Shown: positions 52,307 to 61,228 of the stretch, in pieces | Layout of the letters: the number at the start of each line of letters is the position of its first letter | How positions within the stretch are numbered: the first letter of the stretch is position 1 | DNA from: Streptomyces shenzhenensis | Lineage (GTDB): Bacteria; Actinomycetota; Actinomycetes; Streptomycetales; Streptomycetaceae | DNA length: 64,000 nt | Assembly (NCBI RefSeq): GCF_003688995.1 | Contig: NZ_PENI01000015.1 | Span: 62,001 to 126,000, forward strand | Reading direction: 5' to 3' | The notes under the pieces: generated by a model | What the model was told of the DNA's origin: nothing | Database searches by the model: none | The model's input: only the letters and a program-made list of their open reading frames with translations | Translations under genes and position numbers: made by a program

Positions 52307-52745
52307 GGGGGCAGCCTACGTTCTCATTCGCCGGACACGCGTATATGCCTTGGCCTAAGCTGCTCTTAACTGTCACGGCAGCGCGGTCACGTATCAATAC
52401 GTCCGGCGACCCCGAATCGTTCCGGATCCTCTCGACTTTCTTCGACGGTTCCCCCGCCGGTCGGGTCGAGACGTGTTGGAGGCGTGTCCGAATCCGCCTC
52501 GTGTGTCACGTGGCGTCCGTTGTGACGCACCATAACTGTCCCGCTTTGCCGGGATAATCACGCATGTCGCCAGCTCACTCCCGCGGGTGATCTGCCGCTT
52601 ACGCATAGTCCGTTCGGGCCATTCGAGATTGGGCCCGAAGGGGGTGTTGCGCTGCGCCCGCCTTCCGTAACGTCCTCAACTGGCGGCGGTGAATATGCCG
52701 CTGCCGCCGTGGGGGAGCCTCGATTCGGGAGAGGACGGCGCCGGT
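52307..52745. promoter_or_regulatory. 439-bp upstream region of wblA and the PBP gene
   Basis: No gene is seen. It contains GTGTGTCACGTGG and TTGTGACGCAC (52501-52530), which together form an inverted GTCAC...GTGAC, and a short CCCG/CGGG hairpin around 52540. Such length is unusual between core genes and is expected for wblA, which has complex developmental control (known in S. coelicolor). Confidence 0.6.
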
Positions 52746-53084
52746 ATGGGCTGGGTAACCGACTGGAGTGCGCAGGCCGCCTGCCGCACTACCGATCCGG
52801 ATGAACTGTTCGTTCAGGGAGCAGCGCAGAACAGGGCCAAGGCGGTGTGCACCGGATGTCCGGTACGCACCGAATGCCTGGCCGATGCGCTGGACAATCG
52901 TGTTGAATTCGGTGTGTGGGGAGGCATGACGGAACGCGAGCGCCGCGCACTGCTGCGCAGGCGCCCCACCGTGACCTCGTGGCGCAGGCTCCTGGAGACC
53001 GCGCGTTCAGAGTACGAACGGGATGCCGGGATCGTGTCCCTCGACGACGACGAGGTCTACGAGGACTACGCGGCGGTCAGCTGA
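52746..53084 (+). CDS. wblA: WhiB-like regulator WblA
   Basis: This 112-aa iron-sulfur protein has the four WhiB cysteines (Cys13, Cys35, Cys38, Cys44), the turn GVWGG (56-60) and a basic C-terminal helix (RERRALLRRRPTVTSWRRLL) for DNA binding. Sequence and length agree with S. coelicolor WblA, which controls the switch to sporulation and represses antibiotic production (established). ATG 52746 follows GGGAGAGG. The stop codon lies in a bidirectional hairpin. Confidence 0.97.
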   Translation: MGWVTDWSAQAACRTTDPDELFVQGAAQNRAKAVCTGCPVRTECLADALDNRVEFGVWGGMTERERRALLRRRPTVTSWRRLLETARSEYERDAGIVSLDDDEVYEDYAAVS

Positions 53085-53101
53085 GAGGGCATCCCCTCTC
53101 A
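53082..53101. terminator. bidirectional terminator joining two stop codons
   Basis: TGAGAGGG (53082-53089) and CCCTCTCA (53094-53101) form a perfect 8-bp stem over CATC. It begins with the wblA stop codon and ends with the stop of the convergent ATPase gene, so it serves both. Confidence 0.75.
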
Positions 53102-54424
53102 CGTATCGGTACGCGTTTCGGGCAGCTCCGGCCGCATGGCCGCGAGCCGGTCGCCGATGTTCCGCAGCCCCGTGAGGTCGTGCACGTCACCAGGGAGCGC
53201 GGCCACTTCCACGACGGCCACCTCCGGGTGGCGCGCGGTGAAGCGGTCACGCGTGCGCTGCTCGCGGGAGAGCAGCTGCATGCGGTCGGCGTGCAGCCTC
53301 AGCAGACTGGCGGTCAGCTGGTCGACGTCCGGGTCCGCGCCCGGGGGGAGGGGCTCGGATGCGGAGGAAGCAGCGGGAGGTTCTGAACTGTCGTACGTGT
53401 CGGGAGAGTTACGAAGTCCAGCTTTCCCGTCCCCCTGATCCACAATGCGGGGTTCCTCAAGATTTTCCGCGGCGGCGAGCGCCCGCTCGGCCGACAGCCG
53501 GTCGGCGCCGCTGCCGTGGACACGGTTGAGCACCAGACCGACGAGCGGCATGTCCTCCGCGGCCAGCCGCTCCACGAAGTACGCGGCCTCGCGCAGCGCG
53601 TCCCGCTCCGGGGCCGCCACCACCAGAAACGCCGTGCCGGGCGCCTGGAGCAGCTTGTACGTGGCATCCGCGCGCGTACGGAAACCACCGAAGGTGGTGT
53701 CCATCGCCGCCACGAACGTCTGTACGTCCTTCAGCAGCTGGCCGCCCAGCAGCTTGCCCAGTGTGCCGGTCATCATCGACATACCGGCGTTGAGGAACTT
53801 CATTCCCGCCCAGCCGCCCAGCTTCGCCGGCGCCGTCAGCAGCCGGATCAGCCGCCCGTCCAGAAAGGAACCGAGCCGCTTGGGCGCGTCCAGGAAGTCC
53901 AGCGCGGAGCGGGACGGCGGGGTGTCCACGACGATGAGGTCCCACTCGTCCTTCGCCCGCAGCTGGCCCAGCTTCTCCATCGCCATGTACTCCTGCGTGC
54001 CCGCGAAGCCCGCCGAGAGCGACTGGTAGAAGGGGTTCGCCAGGATCGCGGCGGCCCGCTCCGGGTCCGCGTGCGCCTCGACGACCTCGTCGAAGGTGCG
54101 CTTCATGTCGAGCATCATGGCGTGCAACTCGCCTTCGCCCTCGGTGCCCTTCACCCGGCGCGGCACATTGTCCAGCGAGTCGATGCCCATCGACTGAGCC
54201 AGCCGCCGCGCCGGGTCGATGGTGAGCACCACCACCTTCCGGCCGCGCTCGGCGGCCCGCAGCCCCAGGGCCGCCGCGGTGGTGGTCTTGCCGACCCCGC
54301 CCGAACCGCAGCACACCACGATCCGGGTCTTGGGGTCGTCGAGCAGCGGATCGATGTCGAGCACGCGCGCGGGGGAGAGGCGATGGCGGGCGGCGTCCTG
54401 TACGTGGGCCGGGTCCGGACTCAT
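53099..54424 (-). CDS. ArsA/GET3-like ATPase (second subunit)
   Basis: This 441-aa protein has the deviant Walker A VCCGSGGVGKTT near residue 38, the switch LTIDPARRLAQSMG and DLIVVDTPPSRSALDFLDAP, and a C-terminal acidic/proline part with SSEPPAASSASEPLPPG. It belongs to the anion-transporting/membrane-targeting ATPase family. ATG 54424 overlaps the stop of the other ATPase. The two are adjacent to wblA and conserved in Streptomyces. Function unknown; related proteins insert membrane proteins or export metals, but no channel gene is present. Confidence 0.92.
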   Translation of the reverse strand: MSPDPAHVQDAARHRLSPARVLDIDPLLDDPKTRIVVCCGSGGVGKTTTAAALGLRAAERGRKVVVLTIDPARRLAQSMGIDSLDNVPRRVKGTEGEGELHAMMLDMKRTFDEVVEAHADPERAAAILANPFYQSLSAGFAGTQEYMAMEKLGQLRAKDEWDLIVVDTPPSRSALDFLDAPKRLGSFLDGRLIRLLTAPAKLGGWAGMKFLNAGMSMMTGTLGKLLGGQLLKDVQTFVAAMDTTFGGFRTRADATYKLLQAPGTAFLVVAAPERDALREAAYFVERLAAEDMPLVGLVLNRVHGSGADRLSAERALAAAENLEEPRIVDQGDGKAGLRNSPDTYDSSEPPAASSASEPLPPGADPDVDQLTASLLRLHADRMQLLSREQRTRDRFTARHPEVAVVEVAALPGDVHDLTGLRNIGDRLAAMRPELPETRTDT

Positions 54425-55398
54425 GGCATCCCCTGTTCGCGCAGCTCGGTGGCGAGTTCGTACAGGCCCGCGAGGTCCATGCCCTCCGCGAGCAGCGGCA
54501 GTTCGTGCAGCGGCAGTTCCAGTTCGCCGAGGACCGCGCGCTGCTCCTGCTCCAGCGCGTACCGCTCGGCGTACTCCGCGGCCTGCTCCAGGAGCGGGTC
54601 CACCAGCCGCTCGGCGCTCCCACCGCGCCGCGCCCCGCCCAGCCCGGCGGCCGACAGCGCACGGGCCACGGCGGCGCGCGGCACCGTCTCCACGAGATCC
54701 AGATCGGCCGCGTCCAGCACCTCGGGCCGCACCATGTTCACGATGACCCGGCCCACCGGCAGCCGTGCCGCCCGCAGTTCGGCGATGCCGTCCGCGGTCT
54801 CCTGGACGGGCATCTCCTCCAGGAGTGTGACCAAGTGCACGGCGGTCCCGGGGGACTTCAGGACCCGCATCACGGCCTGTGCCTGATTGTGTATCGGGCC
54901 GATCTTCGCCAGGCCCGCGACCTCGTCGTTGACGTTCAGAAAACGGGTGATGCGTCCGGTGGGCGGGGCGTCCATGACGACGTAGTCGTACACGAACCGG
55001 CCGCTCCTGTCCTTGCGACGCACCGCCTCGCACGCCTTGCCGGTCAGCAGGACGTCCCGGAGGCCGGGGGCGATGGTGGTGGCGAAGTCGATGGCGCCGA
55101 GCTTCTTCAGGGCGCGGCCCGCACTGCCCAGCTTGTAGAACATCTGGAGGTAGTCCAGAAGGGCCAGTTCGGGATCGATGGCGAGGGCGTACACCTCGCC
55201 GCCGCCGGGAGCGACGGCGATCTTCCGCTCCTCATAGGGCAGCGCCTCCGTCTCGAAGAGCTGTGCGATGCCCTGCCTGCCCTCGACCTCCACGAGAAGC
55301 GTCCGCTTCCCCTCGGTGGCGAGGGCCAGCGCGAGAGCCGCGGCGACCGTGGTCTTTCCGGTCCCGCCCTTGCCGCTGACGACCTGGAGCCTGCTCAC
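54421..55398 (-). CDS. ArsA/GET3-like ATPase (first subunit)
   Basis: This 325-aa protein starts at the deviant Walker A QVVSGKGGTGKTT and has LLVEVEGRQGIAQLF, YDYVVMDAPPTGRITRFL and a C-terminal helix-rich part. It has the same fold as the following gene and may form a heterodimer with it. Translation of the second subunit is coupled by a 4-bp overlap. Confidence 0.93.
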   Translation of the reverse strand: MSRLQVVSGKGGTGKTTVAAALALALATEGKRTLLVEVEGRQGIAQLFETEALPYEERKIAVAPGGGEVYALAIDPELALLDYLQMFYKLGSAGRALKKLGAIDFATTIAPGLRDVLLTGKACEAVRRKDRSGRFVYDYVVMDAPPTGRITRFLNVNDEVAGLAKIGPIHNQAQAVMRVLKSPGTAVHLVTLLEEMPVQETADGIAELRAARLPVGRVIVNMVRPEVLDAADLDLVETVPRAAVARALSAAGLGGARRGGSAERLVDPLLEQAAEYAERYALEQEQRAVLGELELPLHELPLLAEGMDLAGLYELATELREQGMP

Positions 55399-55469
55399 GC
55401 CTTCGAGCCTAACCAGTCCGCCGTCGGCCTACGCGGGAGGCTGTGGATAACAGCGGATACAGTCGCCGC

Positions 55470-55631
55470 ATGACCAAGTGGGAATACGCAACCGTGCCGC
55501 TGCTCGTCCATGCCACGAAGCAGATTCTGGACACCTGGGGCGAGGACGGCTGGGAGCTCGTCCAGGTCGTTCCCGGGCCGAACAACCCCGAGCAGCTGGT
55601 GGCCTACCTGAAGCGGGAGAAGCAGTCATGA
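55470..55631 (+). CDS. small DUF4177 protein
   Basis: This 53-aa protein (MTKWEYATVPLLVH ... EDGWELVQVVPGP) has the DUF4177 pattern: a beta strand, WGEDGWELV and a final strand. It overlaps the RidA gene by 4 bp. Function unknown. The ATG at 55470 was preferred to a nearby upstream alternative. Confidence 0.85.
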   Translation: MTKWEYATVPLLVHATKQILDTWGEDGWELVQVVPGPNNPEQLVAYLKREKQS

Positions 55632-56092
55632 GCGCTGTCGAGATGAGGCTCGCCGAACTCGGTCTGACCCTGCCGGAGGTCGTGCCCCCGCTGGCCGCCT
55701 ACCAGCCGGCCGTGCAGACCGGTGTGTACGTCTACACCTCGGGCCAGCTGCCGATGGTGGAGGGCAAGCTCCCGGTCACCGGCAAGGTGGGCGCCGAGGT
55801 CACGGCCGAGGAGGCCAAGGGCCTGGCCCGCGTCTGCGCGCTCAACGCCCTGGCCGCCGTCAAGTCCGTCGCGGGCGATCTGGACCGCATCGCGCGCGTG
55901 GTGAAGGTCGTCGGCTTTGTGGCCTCGGCCACCGACTTCACCGGCCAGCCCGGTGTCATCAACGGGGCCAGCGAGCTGCTCGCCGAGGTCCTGGGCGAGA
56001 AGGGCGTGCACGCGCGCAGCGCGGTCGGCGTTGCAGTCCTGCCGCTGGACGCCCCGGTGGAGGTGGAGGTCCAGGTCGAGCTGGTGCCGTGA
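55628..56092 (+). CDS. RidA/YjgF-family protein
   Basis: This 154-aa enzyme-like protein contains the RidA motifs VYTSGQLPMVEGKLPVTG, ARVCALNALAAVKSV and the C-terminal ARSAVGVAVLPLDAPVEVE. Members hydrolyse reactive enamine/imine intermediates of amino-acid metabolism. It lacks the usual NxGxGP-type end but has the arginine before SAVGV. Coupled to the DUF4177 gene upstream. Confidence 0.92.
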   Translation: MSAVEMRLAELGLTLPEVVPPLAAYQPAVQTGVYVYTSGQLPMVEGKLPVTGKVGAEVTAEEAKGLARVCALNALAAVKSVAGDLDRIARVVKVVGFVASATDFTGQPGVINGASELLAEVLGEKGVHARSAVGVAVLPLDAPVEVEVQVELVP

Positions 56093-56147
56093 GCCCCGGC
56101 CCCGGGCACCTCTCGAACATTCGGTCACATCGGGATAGCCTCCGCCC

Positions 56148-57035
56148 ATGGCGAATGGGCAGTGGTACCCGCCGGAGTGGCCGGACCGCATCCGCGCGCT
56201 CACGGACGGCACCCTCACGCCGGTGCCCGCCCGGCGCGCGGCCACGGTACTGCTCCTGAAGGACACCCCAGACGGCCCCGCCGTCCACATGCTGCGCAGA
56301 CGCGCCTCCATGGCCTTCGCCGGAGGCGCGTACGCGTATCCCGGCGGCGGTGTCGACCCCCGCGACGACGACCTCCAGGTGCGATGGGCGGGCCCTACGC
56401 GCGCGTGGTGGGCCGAGCGGCTCGGGGTCGACCGGACGGGAGCGCAGGCGATCGTCTGCGCCGCCGTCCGGGAGACGTACGAGGAGGCCGGCGTCCTGCT
56501 GGCCGGGCCGACGGCCGAGTCGGTGGCCGGCGACACCACCGGCGAGGACTGGGAGGCGGACCGCGCGGCCCTGGTCGCGCGCGAGCTGTCCTTCGCCGAG
56601 TTCCTGGACCGCCGCGGACTGGTGCTGCGCTCCGACCTGCTGGCCGCCTGGACCCGCTGGATCACCCCGGAGTTCGAGTCCCGCCGCTACGACACCTGGT
56701 TCTTCGTGGCCGCGCTCCCGAAGGGCCAGCGCACCCGCAACGCCTCCACGGAGGCCGACCGCACGGTGTGGATCCGGCCCACGGAGGCCGCGGCCGGGTA
56801 CGACGACGGCGAGCTGATGATGATGCCGCCCACCATCGCGACCCTGCGGCAGCTGTCGCCGTACCCGACCGCGGCCGACGCGCTCGCCGCCGCGCCCGCG
56901 CGCGACATGACGCCCGTCCTGGCCCGCGCGCGGCTGGCCGACGGCGAGATCGTGCTGGCCTGGCCGGGCCACGACGAGTTCACCAGGCACATTCCGGTCG
57001 GCCCGGCCGCCCCCGCCGGTGGAGGCCCCGCATGA
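56148..57035 (+). CDS. NUDIX hydrolase (larger type)
   Basis: This 295-aa protein has an N-terminal strand with RAATVLLLKDTPDG and AFAGGAYAYPGGGVDPRDDD, and a split Nudix box: GGGVDP is followed by about 40 residues and then AVRETYEEAGVL. That insertion is typical of larger actinobacterial NUDIX proteins near RidA and MBL genes. The substrate is unknown. Overlaps the MBL gene by 4 bp. Confidence 0.9.
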   Translation: MANGQWYPPEWPDRIRALTDGTLTPVPARRAATVLLLKDTPDGPAVHMLRRRASMAFAGGAYAYPGGGVDPRDDDLQVRWAGPTRAWWAERLGVDRTGAQAIVCAAVRETYEEAGVLLAGPTAESVAGDTTGEDWEADRAALVARELSFAEFLDRRGLVLRSDLLAAWTRWITPEFESRRYDTWFFVAALPKGQRTRNASTEADRTVWIRPTEAAAGYDDGELMMMPPTIATLRQLSPYPTAADALAAAPARDMTPVLARARLADGEIVLAWPGHDEFTRHIPVGPAAPAGGGPA

Positions 57036-57862
57036 CGGACGCAGGAGCCCTGCCGGGCCAGCCGCGGGGCGGAGTCATCTCGGGCCCCGCCACCGCGCGG
57101 GCCGCCAATGTGCTGGCGCCCAACGCCTCCGCCATGACCCTGGACGGCACCAACACCTGGATCGTCTCGGAGCCCGGCTCCGACCTGGCCGTGGTCATCG
57201 ACCCGGGCCCGCTGGACGACGACCACCTCCGCAGCGTCGTGGACACGGCCGAGAAGGCGGGCAGGCGCGTCGCGCTGACCCTGCTCACCCACGGCCATCC
57301 CGACCACGCGGAGGGAGCCGCCCGCTTCGCCGAACTGACCCGCACCAAGGTGCGCGCGCTGGACCCGGCGCTGCGGCTCGGCGACGAGGGGCTGGCCGCG
57401 GGGGACGTGGTCACCACCGGTGGCCTTGAGCTGCGGGTCGTAGCCACCCCGGGCCACACCGCCGACTCGCTGTGCTTCCATCTCCCGGCCGACCGGGCGG
57501 TGCTGACCGGGGACACGATCCTCGGCCGCGGCACGACCGTCGTCGCGCACCCCGACGGCCGCCTGGGCGACTATCTGGACTCCCTGCGCCGGCTGCGGTC
57601 CCTCACGGTCGACGACGGCGTCCACACCGTGCTGCCGGGCCACGGCCCGGTCCTGGAGGACGCCCAGGGCGCCGTCGAGTTCTACCTCGCCCACCGAGCC
57701 CACCGGCTCGCCCAGGTCGAGACGGCCGTCGAGGACGGCTACCGCATCCCGGCCGAGGTCGTCGCGCACGTCTACGCCGACGTGGACCGCTCCCTGTGGC
57801 CGGCGGCGGAACTGTCGGTACGCGCTCAGCTGGAGTACCTCCGCGAACACGGGCTGATCTGA
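57032..57862 (+). CDS. metallo-beta-lactamase fold hydrolase
   Basis: This 276-aa enzyme has LTHGHPDHAEG (the metal-binding HxHxDH), TPGHTADS, LTGDTILGRG and a C-terminal VLPGHGPVLEDA. The pattern fits LACTB2/RNase-like glyoxalase-II relatives. Its start ATG 57032 overlaps the NUDIX stop, so both act in a common operon. Family role uncertain. Confidence 0.93.
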   Translation: MTDAGALPGQPRGGVISGPATARAANVLAPNASAMTLDGTNTWIVSEPGSDLAVVIDPGPLDDDHLRSVVDTAEKAGRRVALTLLTHGHPDHAEGAARFAELTRTKVRALDPALRLGDEGLAAGDVVTTGGLELRVVATPGHTADSLCFHLPADRAVLTGDTILGRGTTVVAHPDGRLGDYLDSLRRLRSLTVDDGVHTVLPGHGPVLEDAQGAVEFYLAHRAHRLAQVETAVEDGYRIPAEVVAHVYADVDRSLWPAAELSVRAQLEYLREHGLI

Positions 57863-58284
57863 CCACGGCCTGATCCGGCGGGAGGGGGCGGCGCCGGTCG
57901 GTGCGCCGAGGCGGGCGGACGCGAGGTCGGCCGGTGCGCCGAGCCGGGCGGGCGGGTGTCGGACGGCGCCACCGCGGCCCCACGGCACCGGCGGCGGCCG
58001 GGCTGATCCGGCCGTATCCGGACCGCGGGCCCATCGGGCGGGGCCGGCCGGGTCCAGGCCATCGCGCTCAGGGGGGCTTCACGCCGGGCACGCGCGCGTA
58101 CTCCCGCGCGAGCCGCGGTCCGAGGTCATCGACGTACGCCGCAGTGCGGTGTGGAGCCGGACCGTGGACGTACGCGCTGTGCAGGCGCCACGGACTCCTC
58201 GGGGCACCACGGCCCTCCGGGGCCGAGGGCCGTGCCGGGATCGCCCCGGCACCGGCCGTCAGCGGGGCGGCAGCGCGTGGAGGG
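57863..58284. other. gap with one coding-like fragment
   Basis: Apart from the fragment at 58068-58199 no gene is visible. Short GCGCCGAG/GGCGGGC reiterations occur near 57900-57960. Confidence 0.5.
58068..58199 (-). pseudogene. start-less coding-like fragment beside crp
   Basis: On the minus strand a frame ends with LHSAYVHGPAPHRTAA and YVDDLGPRLAREYARVPG before TGA at 58068-58070. Third positions are strongly G/C and the residue pattern looks protein-like, yet no ATG/GTG/TTG opens this frame before the next stop near 58326. It may be the end of a lost gene or a frameshifted small gene. Confidence 0.35.
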
Positions 58285-58959
58285 TCAGCGGGACCGCTTG
58301 GCGAGCCGTTCCACGTCCAGCAGGATCACGGCCCGCGCCTCCAGGCGGAGCCACCCGCGCTGGGCGAAGTCGGCGAGCGCCTTGTTCACGGTCTCGCGGG
58401 ACGCGCCGACCAGTTGGGCCAGCTCCTCCTGCGTGAGGTCGTGGACGACGTGGATGCCCTCCTCGGACTGCACGCCGAAGCGGCGGGAGAGGTCCAGCAG
58501 GGCGCGCGCCACACGGCCGGGGACGTCGGAGAAGACGAGGTCCGACATGGCGTCGTTGGTCTTGCGCAGACGGCGGGCGACGGCGCGCAGCAGGGCGCCG
58601 GCCACCTCCGGACGCGCGTTCAGCCAGGGCATGAGGTCGCCGTGGCCGAGACCGAGCAGCTTGACCTCGGTCAGCGCGGTCGCGGTCGCCGTACGCGGAC
58701 CCGGGTCGAACAGCGACAGCTCGCCGATCAGCTCACTGGGGCCCACGACGGCCAGCATGTTCTCGCGGCCGTCGGGGGAGGTGCGGTGCAGCTTGACCTT
58801 GCCCTCGGTGACCACGTACAGACGGTCGCCCGGGTCGCCCTCGTGGAAGAGGGAGTCGCCGCGCGCCAGAGTCACCTCACTCATGGAGGCGCGCAGCTCC
58901 GCGGCCTGCTCGTCGTCGAGAGCCGCGAAGAGCGGGTTGCGCCGCAGGACGTCGTCCAC
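58285..58959 (-). CDS. crp: cAMP receptor protein family regulator Crp
   Basis: This 224-aa protein has a cyclic-nucleotide-binding domain (about 20-125; HEGDPGDRLYVVTEGKVKLH, IGELSLFDPGPRTATATA) and a C-terminal winged helix (LTQEELAQLVGASRETVNKAL). It agrees closely with S. coelicolor Crp, a global regulator of germination and antibiotic production (known). GTG 58959 follows AAGGAGAG. A Crp-type palindrome lies 90 bp upstream, suggesting autoregulation. Confidence 0.97.
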   Translation of the reverse strand: MDDVLRRNPLFAALDDEQAAELRASMSEVTLARGDSLFHEGDPGDRLYVVTEGKVKLHRTSPDGRENMLAVVGPSELIGELSLFDPGPRTATATALTEVKLLGLGHGDLMPWLNARPEVAGALLRAVARRLRKTNDAMSDLVFSDVPGRVARALLDLSRRFGVQSEEGIHVVHDLTQEELAQLVGASRETVNKALADFAQRGWLRLEARAVILLDVERLAKRSR

Positions 58960-59048
58960 GAGTTCTCTCCTTGTCGACCTGCTCAGGGGATCTTGCTCCC
59001 CGGTGTACCAGGGGACCGTGTTCCCCATTTTGCCGGACGGTCCAAACA

Positions 59049-59062
59049 GTGTGATCTGTCAC
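59049..59062. promoter_or_regulatory. Crp-type site between crp and nth
   Basis: GTGTGATCTGTCAC fits the streptomycete Crp consensus GTG(N6)GNCAC as I recall it, and contains TGTGA/TCACA arms. It is 90 bp from the crp start and 148 bp from the nth start. Confidence 0.6.
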
Positions 59063-59209
59063 AAGGATGCCGCACTGGTGTCCTGTGGTGAGCGGCAGGG
59101 GGCCAATCGGGGACTGATCCCGGGGGTCCGGGGCGGATGTCGGTGCCGGGCCTTAGGCTGGCCGGGTGTCCAAATCGCCGGTAGAGCACAGGCCAAGGGG
59201 GCTGGGCGG

Positions 59210-60340
59210 GTGGTTGTACGTCGCGATTCCGCTGTGGGCGAACAGGACCCGGGCGGTGGTAAGAAAAGGGTCAAATCGGCAGAAAAGGCGCCGGTGAAGG
59301 CGACGGCCCCGGCCGAGCGGCCGACCGCCGCGAAGAAGGCCGCGCCTGCGAAGGGGGCCGCGCCCGCGCAGAAGACGGCACCGGCGCAGAAGACGGCACC
59401 GGCGCAGAAGACCGCACCGGCGAAGAAGGCAGCCCCTGCGCGGAAGACGGCCGTCAAGAAGGCGGCCGTCAAGCAAGCAGCCGGGAAGAAGGCGGTCGCC
59501 GGGGCGGCCGTCGCCGAGAAGGCCGCCGCGGCGAAGCCGTGGAAGAACGAGTCGCACGCCGCGCTCGTCCGCCGGGCCCGCCGGATCGACCGCGAACTCG
59601 CCGAGGTGTACCCGTACGCCCACCCCGAGCTGGACTTCGAGAACCCCTTCCAGCTGCTGATCGCCACGGTCCTGTCCGCCCAGACCACCGACCTCAGGGT
59701 CAACCAGACGACCCCGACGCTCTTCGCCAAGTACCCCACGCCCGAGGACCTGGCCGCCGCCAACCCGGAGGAGGTCGAGGAGATCCTCAGGCCGTGCGGC
59801 TTCTTCCGGGCCAAGACGAAGTCGGCCATAGGGCTGTCCAAGGCACTGACCGAGCAGTTCGGCGGCGAGGTCCCAGGCCGCCTTGAGGACCTCGTGACGC
59901 TGCCTGGCGTCGGCCGCAAGACCGCCTTCGTGGTCCTCGGCAACGCCTTCGGCCGGCCCGGGATCACCGTGGACACCCACTTCCAGCGGCTGGTGCGGCG
60001 CTGGCAGTGGACCGAGGAGACCGACCCCGTCAAGATCGAGGCGGCCGTCGGCGAGCTGTTCCCGAGGAGCGACTGGACGGACCTCTCGCACCACGTCATC
60101 TGGCACGGCCGCCGCATCTGCCACGCCCGCAAGCCCGCCTGCGGCGCCTGCCCCATCGCCCCGCTCTGCCCGGCGTACGGCGAGGGCGAGACCGACCCGG
60201 AGAAGGCGAAGAAGCTGCTGAAGTACGAGAAGGGCGGCTACCCCGGCCAGCGGCTCAAGCCGCCGCAGGCCTACCTCGACGCGGGCGGCAAACCGGCGCC
60301 GCCGCTGGGGCCGGGTGACGGACCGGTCAACCCGGGTTGA
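59210..60340 (+). CDS. nth: endonuclease III with lysine-rich N-terminal extension
   Basis: This 376-aa base-excision glycosylase/AP lyase has the helix-hairpin-helix LPGVGRKTA with catalytic Lys237, Asp255 in VDTHFQRLVRR, and the 4Fe-4S site C-x6-C-x2-C-x5-C (CHARKPACGACPIAPLC). The conserved enzyme starts near residue 115; before it is a Lys/Ala/Pro-rich arm with KTAPAQ units, probably DNA-binding. Start GTG 59210 has AAGGGGG upstream. E. coli Nth is only about 211 residues long. Confidence 0.95.
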   Translation: MVVRRDSAVGEQDPGGGKKRVKSAEKAPVKATAPAERPTAAKKAAPAKGAAPAQKTAPAQKTAPAQKTAPAKKAAPARKTAVKKAAVKQAAGKKAVAGAAVAEKAAAAKPWKNESHAALVRRARRIDRELAEVYPYAHPELDFENPFQLLIATVLSAQTTDLRVNQTTPTLFAKYPTPEDLAAANPEEVEEILRPCGFFRAKTKSAIGLSKALTEQFGGEVPGRLEDLVTLPGVGRKTAFVVLGNAFGRPGITVDTHFQRLVRRWQWTEETDPVKIEAAVGELFPRSDWTDLSHHVIWHGRRICHARKPACGACPIAPLCPAYGEGETDPEKAKKLLKYEKGGYPGQRLKPPQAYLDAGGKPAPPLGPGDGPVNPG

Positions 60341-60397
60341 CCGGCTGGAACGATCTCGGCCCAGCAGGGCGTTGGACTCGGCAGAACGGGGGTGGTC

Positions 60398-61228
60398 ATG
60401 ACGCACAGCAGCGGCACACATGCGAGCGGTACGCGAACGACCAGTACGCAAGCAGGCAATGCGCAACCAAACGATGCGCAACCAAGCAGTACATACACGG
60501 GCACGACGCATACGAACACCGCGCACCTGAAGAGCACGCACCCGCGCGGCACGCACGCCGGACCGGTGACGCTCAGCAAGGAGGGACTGCCCGGCTGGCT
60601 GAACCCCGTGGTGCATGCCGCGGAGACGGTCCAGCCGCCGCAGCTCAGCAGCTTTCTGCCGCCGGAGAACGGGACCGGGCGGCAGTCGGCCGTGCTGATC
60701 CTGTTCGGCGAGGGCGAGCAGGGTCCCGAACTGCTCCTCATGGAGCGCGCGAGCTCACTGCGCTCGCACGCCGGCCAGCCCGCCTTCCCCGGCGGCGCCC
60801 TCGACCCCGAGGACGGCGACCCGACGGCCGACGGGCCGCTGCGGGCCGCTCTCCGCGAGGCCGAGGAGGAGACGGGGCTCGACCCCGCCGGGGTCCAGCT
60901 CTTCGGTGTGCTTCCCAAGCTGTACATCCCGGTCAGCAGCTTCGTCGTGACGCCGGTCCTCGGCTGGTGGCGCGAGCCCAGCCCGGTCGGAGTCGTCGAC
61001 CCGAACGAGACCGCGCGGGTCTTCACGGTCCCCGTGGTGGATCTCACGGACCCGGACAACAGAGCCACCGCCATTCACCCCAGCGGCCACCGAGGCCCGG
61101 CATTCCTGGTCGAATCGGCGCTGGTGTGGGGCTTCACGGCCGGAATCATCGACCGCCTGCTGCACTACGCGGGCTGGGAGCGCCCCTGGGACGGAGACAA
61201 GCAGGTCCCGCTCGACTGGCGGTCGTGA
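60398..61228 (+). CDS. NUDIX hydrolase, CoA-pyrophosphatase-like
   Basis: This 276-aa protein contains the CoA-pyrophosphatase mark LLMERASSLRSHAGQPAFPGG and a Nudix box ending REAEEETGL. The first 50 residues are Thr/His/Ala/Ser-rich with repeated THTN/TSTQ-like units and a lower GC content; the conserved protein begins at about residue 55 (GPVTLSKEGLPGWL). ATG 60398 used, GTG 60392 is an alternative. It probably cleaves CoA or its derivatives. Confidence 0.9.
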   Translation: MTHSSGTHASGTRTTSTQAGNAQPNDAQPSSTYTGTTHTNTAHLKSTHPRGTHAGPVTLSKEGLPGWLNPVVHAAETVQPPQLSSFLPPENGTGRQSAVLILFGEGEQGPELLLMERASSLRSHAGQPAFPGGALDPEDGDPTADGPLRAALREAEEETGLDPAGVQLFGVLPKLYIPVSSFVVTPVLGWWREPSPVGVVDPNETARVFTVPVVDLTDPDNRATAIHPSGHRGPAFLVESALVWGFTAGIIDRLLHYAGWERPWDGDKQVPLDWRS

